From Zavarzinia compransoris (lineage in GTDB: Bacteria; Pseudomonadota; Alphaproteobacteria; Zavarziniales; Zavarziniaceae): a stretch of 64,000 bases of DNA. Numbering within the stretch: the stretch's first letter is position 1; every line of letters starts with the position of its first letter. Below, piece after piece: positions 56,515-63,253 of the stretch. The notes beneath the pieces are model-generated. The model searched no databases. It was not told where the DNA came from and saw only the letters and a list, made by a program, of their open reading frames with translations. The DNA lies in contig NZ_QGLF01000002.1 of NCBI RefSeq assembly GCF_003173055.1, positions 310,322 to 374,321 of the forward strand, given 5' to 3'. Position numbers and translations under genes: made by a program.

Positions 56515-57498
56515 GTGCGTCAGCCACAGCCCAGGGCCAATATCTTCACGGCACCGGTGAAAGTGCTGGCGCAGCGCTTCGCCTTTTTGGCGCTGCTGGT
56601 GCTGTCCGCCGGCCTGATCATCCTGGGCAAGGTCGATTCCCTGTTCATCGAGCGCGGGCGCGCCGTCGTCGTCGACCTGATGGCGCCGGTGCTCGACATT
56701 GCCGCGCAGCCGCTCTCGACCTTGAAGCAGGGGGTGGCCACGGTTGACGGCTGGTTCAACCTGAATGCCGAGAACCGGGCGCTGCGCGAAGAGAACGAGC
56801 GCCTGCGCGCCTGGGCCTCGACCGCGCGGCGCCTGGCGATCGAGAATGCCACCTATCGCGAATTGCTCCATGTCCGGGCCGAGCCGGAGGCGCGTTTCGT
56901 CACCGCCCGCATCATCGCCGAGGGTGGCGGGCCTTTCGTCCGCACCGTCGTCGTCGATGCCGGCAGCGATGCGGGCGTGAAGGCCGGGCAGATCGGCCTG
57001 TCGGGCACCGGCGTCGTCGGCCGGGTGCTGGCGGCGGGGGTGCTGTCGTCGCGCCTGCTGCTGCTCACCGACCTGAACAGCCGGGTCCCCGTCGCCCTCG
57101 AGGGGGCGGGGGCGCGCGGCGTTCTCGAGGGCGACAATTCGGCCCTGCCGCGGCTTTCCTATCTCCCGGCGGGGATCCGCGTCCATCCGGGGGACCGGGT
57201 GGTGACCTCGGGCATCGGCGGCATGTTCCCGCCCGGCCTGCCGGTCGGCGCGGTCGAGACGGTCGCCAACGGCATCGTCCGCGTGCGGCCCTGGGTCCGC
57301 TTCGACAAGCTCGACTTCATCAAGATCGTCGAATACGACGCCGAGCCGGGGGTGATCCCCGATCCGGTGCCGCCCGCGGGCGCGCCGCTGCCGGCCCTGA
57401 ATGCGCCGCCCGCGCCCGTTGCCGCGGCGCCGGCCGCTGCGGCCCCTGTCGCCGCCGCGCCGGTCCCGGCGGCGAAACCGGCCGCCGGCGGCCAATAG
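56515..57498 (+). CDS. mreC: Rod-shape protein MreC
   Basis: 327 residues from a GTG at 56515, preceded by a purine-rich GGGGGCAGG. One N-terminal membrane segment (FAFLALLVLSAGLIIL) is followed by a coiled-coil (ENRALREENERLRAW) and the beta-rich periplasmic domain with ARIIAEGGGPFVRTVVVDAGSDAGVKAGQ and PGDRVVTSGIGGMFPPGLPVGAVE. The last 55 residues are an Ala/Pro tail, absent in many MreC proteins and probably disordered. It links MreB to PBP2. Confidence 0.95.
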   Translation: MRQPQPRANIFTAPVKVLAQRFAFLALLVLSAGLIILGKVDSLFIERGRAVVVDLMAPVLDIAAQPLSTLKQGVATVDGWFNLNAENRALREENERLRAWASTARRLAIENATYRELLHVRAEPEARFVTARIIAEGGGPFVRTVVVDAGSDAGVKAGQIGLSGTGVVGRVLAAGVLSSRLLLLTDLNSRVPVALEGAGARGVLEGDNSALPRLSYLPAGIRVHPGDRVVTSGIGGMFPPGLPVGAVETVANGIVRVRPWVRFDKLDFIKIVEYDAEPGVIPDPVPPAGAPLPALNAPPAPVAAAPAAAAPVAAAPVPAAKPAAGGQ

Positions 57499-57506
57499 GC
57501 CCGGCC

Positions 57507-58031
57507 GTGACCGAACCCTGGTCCCGCCGCCTGCTGGCCAGCCTGGTCATGCTGGTGCCGCCGCTCGTCGGCCTCGTCTGCGTGCTGATCGGGGTGGCGC
57601 CCTCGGGCATCAGCGGCATCGATTCGGCCGGGCCGGCGCTGACCCTGATGCTGGTCTATTTCTGGACCATCTTTCAGCCCCATCTCCTGCCGCCGCCCGC
57701 GGTCTTCATCATCGGGCTGCTGCAGGACACCTTGTCGGGGGCGCCGATCGGGCTCGGCACCCTGGTCCTGCTCGGGGTGCAGCAATTTGTCGCCCACGAG
57801 CGCCGGGTCTTCACCGCGCGCACCTTCGGCATCGCTTGGTTCGGCTTCGGCATGGTCGCCATCGCGGCGACGGCCTGCGGCTGGCTGCTCGGCACGCTGC
57901 ATGCCGGGCGGATGATGGAACTGCGGCCCTTCGCCATGCAGGTCCTGTTCTCGATCACGCTCTATCCGGTGGTAAGCTGGGTGTTCGGCCAGATCGTGCG
58001 CGGCCTGAAGTCGCTGGAGGCGTTCCGGTGA
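57507..58031 (+). CDS. mreD: Rod-shape protein MreD
   Basis: 174 residues from a GTG at 57507. About five membrane helices: LLASLVMLVPPLVGLVCVLIG, PALTLMLVYFWTIF, PPPAVFIIGLLQDTLSG, FGIAWFGFGMVAIAATACGWLLG and MQVLFSITLYPVVSWVFGQIV. GLLQDTLSGAPIGLG is the conserved MreD motif. It links MreC to the wall machinery in the inner membrane. The stop overlaps the mrdA start (GTGA). Confidence 0.93.
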   Translation: MTEPWSRRLLASLVMLVPPLVGLVCVLIGVAPSGISGIDSAGPALTLMLVYFWTIFQPHLLPPPAVFIIGLLQDTLSGAPIGLGTLVLLGVQQFVAHERRVFTARTFGIAWFGFGMVAIAATACGWLLGTLHAGRMMELRPFAMQVLFSITLYPVVSWVFGQIVRGLKSLEAFR

Positions 58032-59938
58032 GCAACGAAAAGAACGACAATCTCCGGGCCAAGCTGTTCACCCGCCGGGCCCTGTTCCTGGCCGGCGGGC
58101 AATTGGCCCTGCTCGGCGTCCTGGCCGGGCGCATGTACCAGCTCCAGGTCGTCGACGGCGACAAATACCAGACCCTGGCCGAGGACAACCGTATCAACCT
58201 GCGCCTGCTGGCGCCGGCGCGCGGCCGCATTCTCGACCGTTTCGGCAAGGAACTGGCGACCGGGCGGCAGAATTTCCGCGTCGTCCTGATTCGCGAGCAA
58301 TCCGACGACGTCGACGCGACGCTGGCCGGCCTCAACGCCATCGTGCCCATCCCCGAGCATCAGTTGCGCCGGGTGCGGCGCGAAATGGGCCGGGTGCGCG
58401 CCTTCATGCCGGTGACCGTGCTCGAAAACCTGGCGTGGGAAGAATTCGCCCGGGTCAATGTCCACAGCCCCGAGCTGCCGGGCATCCAGCCGGACGTGGG
58501 CGAGACCCGCTTCTATCCCTTCGGGCCCGAGCTTGCCCATGTCATCGGCTATGTCGCCTCCGTCTCGGAAAAGGATGTCGCCGAGGCCAGCGATCCGGTG
58601 CTGCAACTGCCCGGCTTCAAGATCGGCAAGAACGGCGTCGAGCGTACTTTCGACCGGGACCTGCGCGGCAAGGCCGGCGCTTCCCAGGTCGAGGTCAATG
58701 CCTTCGGCCGGATGATTCGCGAATTGTCGCGGGACGAGGGGCTGGCGGGGGCCGATGTCGTCCTGGCCCTGGACCTCGACCTGCAGCGCTTCGCCCACCA
58801 GCGCCTGGGCGAGGAAAGCGGCGCCGCCGTGGTCATGGATGTGCACACGGGCGAGGTCCTGGCCATGGCCTCGACCCCGGGCTTCGATCCGACCCCGTTC
58901 AATGTCGGCCTGTCCAAGACCGAATGGAATGCGCTGCGCAGCAACCCGCGCAATCCCCTGATCAACAAGCCGATCGCCGGGCAATATCCGCCCGGCTCCA
59001 CCTTCAAGATGGTGGTCGGGCTGGCGGCGCTCGAAGCCGGGGTGATCCAGCCCGGCTATTCGGTGTTCTGCCCCGGCTCGATGCAATTGGGCACCCATAC
59101 GTTCTATTGCTGGAAGAAGGGCGGCCACGGCAGCGTCGACGTCCAGGCGGCGCTGGAACAATCCTGCGACTGCTTCTTCTACGACGTCGCCCGCAAGCTG
59201 GGCATCGACCGGCTGGCCGAATTCTCCCGCAAGTTCGGCCTGGGCGAGCGCCTGGGCATCGAACTGCCGGGCGAGAAGCCGGGCCTGATGCCGACCACGG
59301 GGTGGAAGGAAAAGGCGCTGAAGAAACCCTGGCTTCAGGGCGAGACGGTGATCGCCGGCATCGGCCAGGGCTATGTCCTGGCGACGCCGCTGCAATTGGC
59401 GACCATGACCGCGCGCCTCGTCAACGGCGGGCGGGCGGTGGTGCCGCGCCTGGCCAAGGCCCCGCCCGGCAGCGCCGAGGCCGCGCCGTCCCTGAACATC
59501 GAGAAGCGCTGGCTGGATCTGATCGGCAGGGGCATGTTCCGGGTCATGAACACGCCCTCCGGCACCGCCTTCAAGTCGCGAATCACCGAGCCCGGCATGC
59601 AGATCGGCGGCAAGACCGGGACCAGCCAGGTGGTGCGCATCAGCCGGGCCGAGCGCCTGTCCGGCATCCGCCGCCGCGAAGAGGACAAGCCCTGGCACGA
59701 GCGCCATCATGCGCTCTTCGTCGGCTACGGCCCGGTGGACAACCCGCGCTATGCCTGCGCCGTGATCATCGAGCACGGCGGCGGCGGCGGCTCGGCGGCC
59801 GCCCCCGTCGCCTCCGCCATCCTGCGCGAGGCGATGCGACTCGACCCCCTGTCGCGCACAGCACTTGCCCCCGGCCCCGGCAGCCCCAAGGCCGAGGCGG
59901 GAACCGACGGGCCGGCCGACGGCAAGATCCGCGGCTGA
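58028..59938 (+). CDS. mrdA: Penicillin-binding protein 2 (elongation transpeptidase)
   Basis: 636 residues from a GTG at 58028 that overlaps the mreD stop. A short cytoplasmic leader and a membrane anchor (FLAGGQLALLGVLAGRMYQL) precede the dimerisation part (APARGRILDRFGKELATG). The transpeptidase domain contains the SxxK motif PPGSTFKMV with Ser324, SCDCFFY in the SxN position, and KTGTSQ. It crosslinks lateral wall peptidoglycan during elongation. The usual partner gene rodA is not next to it; a tRNA gene follows instead. Confidence 0.95.
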   Translation: MSNEKNDNLRAKLFTRRALFLAGGQLALLGVLAGRMYQLQVVDGDKYQTLAEDNRINLRLLAPARGRILDRFGKELATGRQNFRVVLIREQSDDVDATLAGLNAIVPIPEHQLRRVRREMGRVRAFMPVTVLENLAWEEFARVNVHSPELPGIQPDVGETRFYPFGPELAHVIGYVASVSEKDVAEASDPVLQLPGFKIGKNGVERTFDRDLRGKAGASQVEVNAFGRMIRELSRDEGLAGADVVLALDLDLQRFAHQRLGEESGAAVVMDVHTGEVLAMASTPGFDPTPFNVGLSKTEWNALRSNPRNPLINKPIAGQYPPGSTFKMVVGLAALEAGVIQPGYSVFCPGSMQLGTHTFYCWKKGGHGSVDVQAALEQSCDCFFYDVARKLGIDRLAEFSRKFGLGERLGIELPGEKPGLMPTTGWKEKALKKPWLQGETVIAGIGQGYVLATPLQLATMTARLVNGGRAVVPRLAKAPPGSAEAAPSLNIEKRWLDLIGRGMFRVMNTPSGTAFKSRITEPGMQIGGKTGTSQVVRISRAERLSGIRRREEDKPWHERHHALFVGYGPVDNPRYACAVIIEHGGGGGSAAAPVASAILREAMRLDPLSRTALAPGPGSPKAEAGTDGPADGKIRG

Positions 59939-59983
59939 AGACCCGCCGCCCGCCCGGCTTTGCAATTTTTTTGAAATGGACCC

Positions 59984-60012
59984 TCGACAAGCGGCCGGAT
60001 GCTTAGTATAAG
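59984..60012 (+). promoter_or_regulatory. Promoter of tRNA-Lys
   Basis: TCGACA (59984-59989) and TATAAG (60007-60012) with a 17-base spacer lie about 26 bases before the tRNA 5' end. The -10 differs from TATAAT at one base and the -35 from TTGACA at one base. Confidence 0.65.
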
Positions 60013-60037
60013 GCCGGCCTCGCGACGTTGAACGTCG

Positions 60038-60113
60038 GGGCTGTTAGCTCAGTTGGTAGAGCGGGTGACTCTTAATCACTAGGTCAAAGGTTCGAATCCT
60101 TTACAGCCCACCA
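60038..60113 (+). tRNA. tRNA-Lys (anticodon CTT)
   Basis: A 76-base cloverleaf with the CCA end encoded. Acceptor GGGCTGT pairs with ACAGCCC. The D arm is GCTCAGTTGGTAGAGC, the anticodon loop CTCTTAA gives CTT (codon AAG), the T loop is TTCGAAT with stem AAAGG/CCTTT. It is single and lies downstream of mrdA. Confidence 0.97.
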
Positions 60114-60122
60114 AGTTTACCC

Positions 60123-60178
60123 AGCCCCGCAAGGCCCTGAATTCCGGGAGGTTTCAGGGACTTGCGGGGCTTCTCTTC
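60123..60178 (+). terminator. Long hairpin terminator after tRNA-Lys
   Basis: AGCCCCGCAAG (60123-60133) pairs with CTTGCGGGGCT (60161-60171), and an inner stem CCCTGAA/TTCAGGG extends it. TCTCTTCG follows. It fits the end of the tRNA transcript. Confidence 0.75.
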
Positions 60179-60296
60179 GTCTATTTGACGGCGGGAACAC
60201 AGGGCGAACGTTAGACTTGCCGGCCGGCGCTCGTTAGATTTTATTATTAATGAATGCTGATCGCCGATGCGTCATCCGTGCCGGCATTTCCCGACC

Positions 60297-60593
60297 CTAT
60301 TCGGCGGCGGGCCGGAAGGAGAGGCGCAGGCCGAGGGAGCGGGCGATCTTCATCACGGTCGCCAGCGTTGGATTGCCCTCGCCCGACAGGGCGCGGTAGA
60401 GCCCTTCCCGGCTCATGCCGGTATCGCGGGCCAGCTGGCTCATGTTCCGGGCCCGTGCAACGGTGCCAAGGGCGCGGGTGACGAACGCGGGATCGTTGCC
60501 GGCTTCTTCCATGACGGCGTCGAGATATTCGACAATATCCGCCTCGGTCTTCAGGTAGTCGGCAGTGTCGTAGGGGGCGATCTTTTCGGCCAT
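60297..60593 (-). CDS. higA: HigA-type antidote protein
   Basis: 98 residues from the ATG at 60593; the longer open frame upstream lies inside the toxin gene. It matches the probable addiction-module antidote family: MAEKIAPYDTADYLKTEADIVEYLDAVMEE, then a helix-turn-helix MSQLARDTGMSREGLYRALSGEGNPTLATVMKIARSLGLRL. It should neutralise HigB and repress the pair by binding the palindromes ahead of the toxin gene. It begins 10 bases after the toxin stop. Confidence 0.9.
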   Translation of the reverse strand: MAEKIAPYDTADYLKTEADIVEYLDAVMEEAGNDPAFVTRALGTVARARNMSQLARDTGMSREGLYRALSGEGNPTLATVMKIARSLGLRLSFRPAAE

Positions 60594-60603
60594 CTTGTTC
60601 TCC

Positions 60604-60921
60604 TCACGTCGATGTTTTCGGCGGTGCCGATGGTTCTTCCAGCCCGGCCGCCAACGCCTTTGCTTGCCGGATATCCCGATCCTGAGAACTCTTGTCGCCG
60701 CCGCACAGCAGGACGATGACCAATTGTCCGCGCTGGACGTAATAGACGCGGTACCCAGGTCCATAGTGGATCCGCATCTCGGACACGCCATCGCCGACCG
60801 GCACCACATCGCCGGGGTTGCCGGCGGCGAGCCGATCGATGCGCGCCCCGATGCGTGCCAGGGCGCGCCGATCCCGCAGGGCAGCCAGCCAAGTGTCGAA
60901 TGTCTCTGTGCGGAAGATCAT
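60604..60921 (-). CDS. higB: HigB/RelE-type toxin
   Basis: 105 residues. The RelE-like fold shows in FDTWLAALRDRRALARIGARIDRLAAGNPGDVVPVGDGVSEMRIHYGPGYRVYYVQRGQLVIVLLCGGDKSSQDRDI, which is the phage-derived Gp49-like/HigB toxin pattern. It cuts mRNA on the ribosome in related systems. The toxin gene comes first and the antidote second, the HigBA order. Two inverted repeats lie just before its ATG. Confidence 0.9.
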   Translation of the reverse strand: MIFRTETFDTWLAALRDRRALARIGARIDRLAAGNPGDVVPVGDGVSEMRIHYGPGYRVYYVQRGQLVIVLLCGGDKSSQDRDIRQAKALAAGLEEPSAPPKTST

Positions 60922-60924
60922 CGC

Positions 60925-60971
60925 GTGTCAACTAAATCTGACACCTGATGCTATGTCAATTGCAATTGACA
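60925..60971. promoter_or_regulatory. Two operator-like palindromes upstream of higBA
   Basis: GTGTCA and TGACAC (60925-60930 and 60939-60944) form one dyad with an 8-base spacer. TGTCAATTGCAATTGACA (60954-60971) is a perfect 18-base palindrome. Both share TGTCA/TGACA half-sites. On the minus strand TTGACA within the second can act as the -35 box of higB. The antidote HigA is the likely binder, giving autorepression. Confidence 0.7.
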
Positions 60972-61125
60972 CCTTCCCCATCGCCGCCCAACGGGTGGGG
61001 TCGATCCTTCGGATCTGTTCGCGTCCCTGACAGCGGAATCCCCGGGGGTTCGTCCGGGGACATTGCTTTTGAAGACCGCAAGGGCATGAATGAAAATTGC
61101 CGCCGCCCCCGTGCCGCCGGACGGC

Positions 61126-61152
61126 AAAGGCCCCGCCGGAGCGGGGCCCCTT
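61126..61152 (-). terminator. Probable terminator of bfr
   Basis: On the minus strand GGCCCCGC and GCGGGGCC (61141-61148 and 61129-61136) form an 8-base stem with a 4-base loop, followed by TTTGCC. It lies just after the bfr stop. The T-run is short. Confidence 0.6.
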
Positions 61153-61161
61153 CGACGGCCG

Positions 61162-61638
61162 TCAGCTCGGCTCGCCGATCTGGCTTTGCAGGAAGTTCTG
61201 CAGGCCGACTTTCTCGATCAGCTCGATCTGGGTTTCCAGATAGTCGATGTGTTCCTCGGTATCGTCCAGGATCTCGCGCAGCAGGTCGCGCGAGACATAG
61301 TCATGCACCGTCTCGCACGCCTCGATCGCCTTCAGCAGGACGGCGTGGCCGCGCTGTTCGACGGCAAGGTCGGCGGAAAGCCCCTCCGGCACGGTTTCGC
61401 CGATGCCGAGTTTGTGCAGGTCCTGAAGATTGGGCAGGCCTTCCAGCAACAGCACGCGCTTGATCAGCTTGTCGGCGTGCTTCATTTCTTCGATGGATTC
61501 TTTGTATTCGTGCTTGGCCAGCTTCTCGAAGCCCCAATTCTCGTAAATACGAGCATGCAGGAAGTATTGATTCACCGCCGTCAGCTCGTTCGTCAGGACT
61601 TCGTTCAAATATTTGATGACGGTGCGGTCGCCCTTCAT
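61162..61638 (-). CDS. bfr: Bacterioferritin
   Basis: 158 residues, the normal size. Ferroxidase ligands E18, E51, H54 and later acidic residues are in place ([45 protein letters not shown]), and M52 is the haem ligand between subunits. The 24-subunit shell stores iron as a mineral. A good ribosome site (AAAGGAGAA) precedes the ATG. A 15-base dyad lies upstream, matching the one before bfd, so iron control is likely. Confidence 0.97.
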   Translation of the reverse strand: MKGDRTVIKYLNEVLTNELTAVNQYFLHARIYENWGFEKLAKHEYKESIEEMKHADKLIKRVLLLEGLPNLQDLHKLGIGETVPEGLSADLAVEQRGHAVLLKAIEACETVHDYVSRDLLREILDDTEEHIDYLETQIELIEKVGLQNFLQSQIGEPS

Positions 61639-61656
61639 CGAATTCTCCTTTGATTC

Positions 61657-61673
61657 TGCGACGGATTCGCATT
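61657..61673 (+). promoter_or_regulatory. 15-bp dyad upstream of bfr (Fur-like)
   Basis: TGCGACGGATTCGCATT contains TGCGA-5-TCGCA and agrees at 15 of 17 positions with a sequence upstream of bfd (62134-62150). It lies 19 bases before the bfr start, where a regulator would meet the promoter or leader. The 7-1-7 layout is like the receptor box at 12958, so a Fur-type regulator is a candidate. Confidence 0.5.
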
Positions 61674-61677
61674 ATCC

Positions 61678-61713
61678 AATGCAATTCCGCTATCGATAGC
61701 CAAGTATTGCATT
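61678..61713. repeat. Inverted repeat AATGCAAT/ATTGCATT upstream of bfr
   Basis: AATGCAAT (61678-61685) and ATTGCATT (61706-61713) are exact reverse complements with a 20-base spacer, centred about 57 bases before the bfr start. Half-sites are nearly three helical turns apart. Possible promoter-proximal regulator site; unassigned. Confidence 0.35.
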
Positions 61714-61803
61714 TGGCCGGCGCAGATTCAATTCAATAGGAGAGGGTCGCTGTCCCCCGATATGAGGGCAGCGTCTTGAAGATACCGGTCCGATGGCGGG
61801 GGA

Positions 61804-62034
61804 TTATTCCGCGGCCACCAGGAAATGCGGCGCCTGGGTGGCGCAGGCGGCGGCATTGCCGCAGGCATCGCGATGCCGGCAGGCTGTGATCAGGGCTTTC
61901 ACTTCACCCACGCATTTGCCGCACTGGGGGCGGCAATCCAGATCGCGAAAGACGGCGGCGGTGGTGCGGGCGCCATCGGCGATGGCCTGATTCACGGAGC
62001 GGCGGTTCAGCCCATTGCAGTTGCAGACATACAT
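61804..62034 (-). CDS. bfd: Bacterioferritin-associated ferredoxin
   Basis: 76 residues from the ATG at 62034; the longer open frame is not conserved. The [2Fe-2S] ligands are CNCN near the start and CRPQCGKC in the middle, the Bfd pattern (C-x-C...C-x2-C). Bfd reduces bacterioferritin's haem to mobilise stored iron. Downstream residues (ALITACRHRDACGNAAAC) carry extra Cys beyond the usual four, which may be a local addition. It sits just upstream of bfr on the same strand. Confidence 0.93.
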   Translation of the reverse strand: MYVCNCNGLNRRSVNQAIADGARTTAAVFRDLDCRPQCGKCVGEVKALITACRHRDACGNAAACATQAPHFLVAAE

Positions 62035-62133
62035 GATGCTGTGCCTGTCCTCTGTCTCGCCGCCCTGTCGCGCCGTCACTGCGACGCGCTTGCACTTGCA
62101 TATAGCGTGGCCGGGGCGCATTGTCGAGGTATA

Positions 62134-62150
62134 TGCGACTGGTTCGCATT
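62134..62150 (+). promoter_or_regulatory. 15-bp dyad upstream of bfd (Fur-like)
   Basis: TGCGACTGGTTCGCATT, with ATGCGA-5-TCGCAT arms, matches the bfr-side sequence at 61657-61673 at 15 of 17 positions. It lies about 100 bases upstream of the bfd ATG on the far side of its probable promoter, and about 97 bases before the small ORF at 62247. It could act on either. Confidence 0.5.
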
Positions 62151-62246
62151 TGCGGGCGGAAACAGCGTGTTCACGGGAACGGCGCCTCGACCGCGACGCG
62201 ACAATGCCCGGGGCCGGTCCGCCGGCGAAGGGTTGAGGGGCCTGCG

Positions 62247-62420
62247 ATGTTCATGTGGCAATCCGGTGCGACGCGTCTGTCGCTGACAGCCCTGGTGCGG
62301 CGGTTCGCCCGTATCCTGAAAGGGCAGCCGGTGGCCCGGGCCGCGGCGCCTGCCGATGCCCGCCCGCCGCGGCCGGCGGAAAAGCCCGTCCCGCGCACCC
62401 CCCCCGACGCCAAGGACTGA
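62247..62420 (+). CDS. Small basic protein of unknown function
   Basis: 57 residues from the ATG at 62247, preceded by GAGGGG at a usable distance. The sequence starts MFMWQSGATRLSLTALVRRFARILKGQPVAR and ends in a Pro/Ala/Arg/Lys tail. An amphipathic basic helix (about 10-24) may bind a membrane or nucleic acid. No family recognised. It may be real because the start signal is fair, but a chance open frame in GC-rich DNA cannot be ruled out. Confidence 0.35.
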   Translation: MFMWQSGATRLSLTALVRRFARILKGQPVARAAAPADARPPRPAEKPVPRTPPDAKD

Positions 62421-62469
62421 GCGAAACGGGTTTCGCCTTGCCGCCTTCGCGTGGGATATTTGAACATAA

Positions 62470-62494
62470 AAATTATGTATAAAATATAATTTCC
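62470..62494. promoter_or_regulatory. A/T-rich dyad, candidate operator/promoter
   Basis: AAATTAT (62470-62476) and ATAATTT (62486-62492) are exact reverse complements around a 9-base spacer and run into TTTCC. A related sequence, TTATAATTTAATTTCC (63150-63165), occurs between the Rrf2 and sulfate-binding genes. Such A/T-rich blocks stand out in this genome. A site for the nearby Rrf2 regulator is possible. Confidence 0.4.
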
Positions 62495-62528
62495 TCGACA
62501 TTTCGTGCGGCCGGCTGAAATATATCTG

Positions 62529-62545
62529 TGAATAAGAGTTATTCA
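62529..62545. repeat. TGAATAA-GAG-TTATTCA inverted repeat
   Basis: Perfect 7-base arms around GAG, 14 bases before the GTG of the 36-residue ORF. The arrangement suits a dimeric repressor site near a promoter. Binder unknown; the neighbouring Rrf2 protein is a candidate. Confidence 0.45.
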
Positions 62546-62558
62546 ACGGAAATTTGCC

Positions 62559-62669
62559 GTGCAATATGGTCGCCTCAGCCCGTGGCAGCGCATCGAGAAT
62601 ATTCTGGGTCTCCTCGCCTTCGGGGGCGCGGCGGCTCTGGTCATGTCCCTGGTGCTCGGGGTTCGGTAA
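62559..62669 (+). CDS. Tiny single-pass membrane protein
   Basis: 36 residues from a GTG at 62559, not reachable from an ATG. A purine-rich ACGGAA precedes it. The peptide starts VQYGRLSPWQRIENILG and then has LLAFGGAAALVMSLVLGVR, a single hydrophobic helix with a basic end, so it looks like a small membrane subunit or regulatory peptide. It sits 39 bases before the Rrf2 gene in the same direction. No family recognised. Could be a chance frame, but composition and placement argue for translation. Confidence 0.5.
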   Translation: MQYGRLSPWQRIENILGLLAFGGAAALVMSLVLGVR

Positions 62670-62708
62670 GGCCGCGGCGGGGCTGTCCGGCCTGACGCGG
62701 CGGCGCCC

Positions 62709-63155
62709 ATGATCTCCCAGAAAGCCAAATATGCCTTCAAGGCCTTGATCTTTCTGTCCGGCCGGGCCGAGGCGACGGTTTCCATCGACGACATAGCCCA
62801 AAGCACCGGGGCGCCGCGCAAATTCCTCGAACATATCCTGCTCGACCTGAAGGCCGGCGGCATGGTCGCCAGCCGGCGCGGACGGAACGGCGGCTATGGC
62901 CTGGCAAAGCCGGCCGGCAGCATTTCGATCGGCGCCGTGCTGCGCGCCATCGACGGGCCGATCGCGCCCCTGTCGTGCATTTCCGTGAACAATTACCGCC
63001 GCTGCGACGATTGCGCGGACGAGGCGACCTGCGTCGTCCGCCCTTTGTTCATCGATGCCTATTATGTCCTGCTGCAAGTGATGGATGCGACCACGCTGGC
63101 CGATACCCTGAAGCCCGACCGCATGCGTGTTAAACATGTATTTAGTGTGTTATAA
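62709..63155 (+). CDS. Rrf2 family transcriptional regulator
   Basis: 148 residues. The winged helix opens MISQKAKYAFKALIFLSGR and continues with SIDDIAQSTGAPRKFLEHILLDLKAGGMVASRRGRNGGYGLAKPAGSIS. Three Cys residues (NNYRRCDDCADEATC) lie in the position where Rrf2 proteins such as IscR hold a [2Fe-2S] cluster, though with different spacing. It may sense iron-sulfur, redox or sulfur status. The sulfate-binding protein gene follows 98 bases later, so control of sulfur uptake, as with CymR, is a reasonable inference. Confidence 0.92.
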   Translation: MISQKAKYAFKALIFLSGRAEATVSIDDIAQSTGAPRKFLEHILLDLKAGGMVASRRGRNGGYGLAKPAGSISIGAVLRAIDGPIAPLSCISVNNYRRCDDCADEATCVVRPLFIDAYYVLLQVMDATTLADTLKPDRMRVKHVFSVL

Positions 63156-63165
63156 TTTAATTTCC
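63150..63165. promoter_or_regulatory. A/T-rich element upstream of the sulfate-binding gene
   Basis: TTATAATTTAATTTCC overlaps the Rrf2 stop codon and resembles the block at 62484-62494. A TTGACA at 63177-63182 downstream may be a -35 box for the sulfate transporter gene; a matching -10 is not clear. Confidence 0.35.
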
Positions 63166-63253
63166 ACAAAGATGCGTTGACAAAGGCGACGGCTTGAGTC
63201 GTGATTTGTATATTGGTTCAAGCGAGGAGGCCCCGCTGGGGGCGGAGGACACC

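Noticed and set aside
60114-60296. Attachment site or integrated element at the tRNA-Lys 3' end
   Set aside because: No integrase gene and no repeat of the tRNA 3' end were found in the bases that follow.
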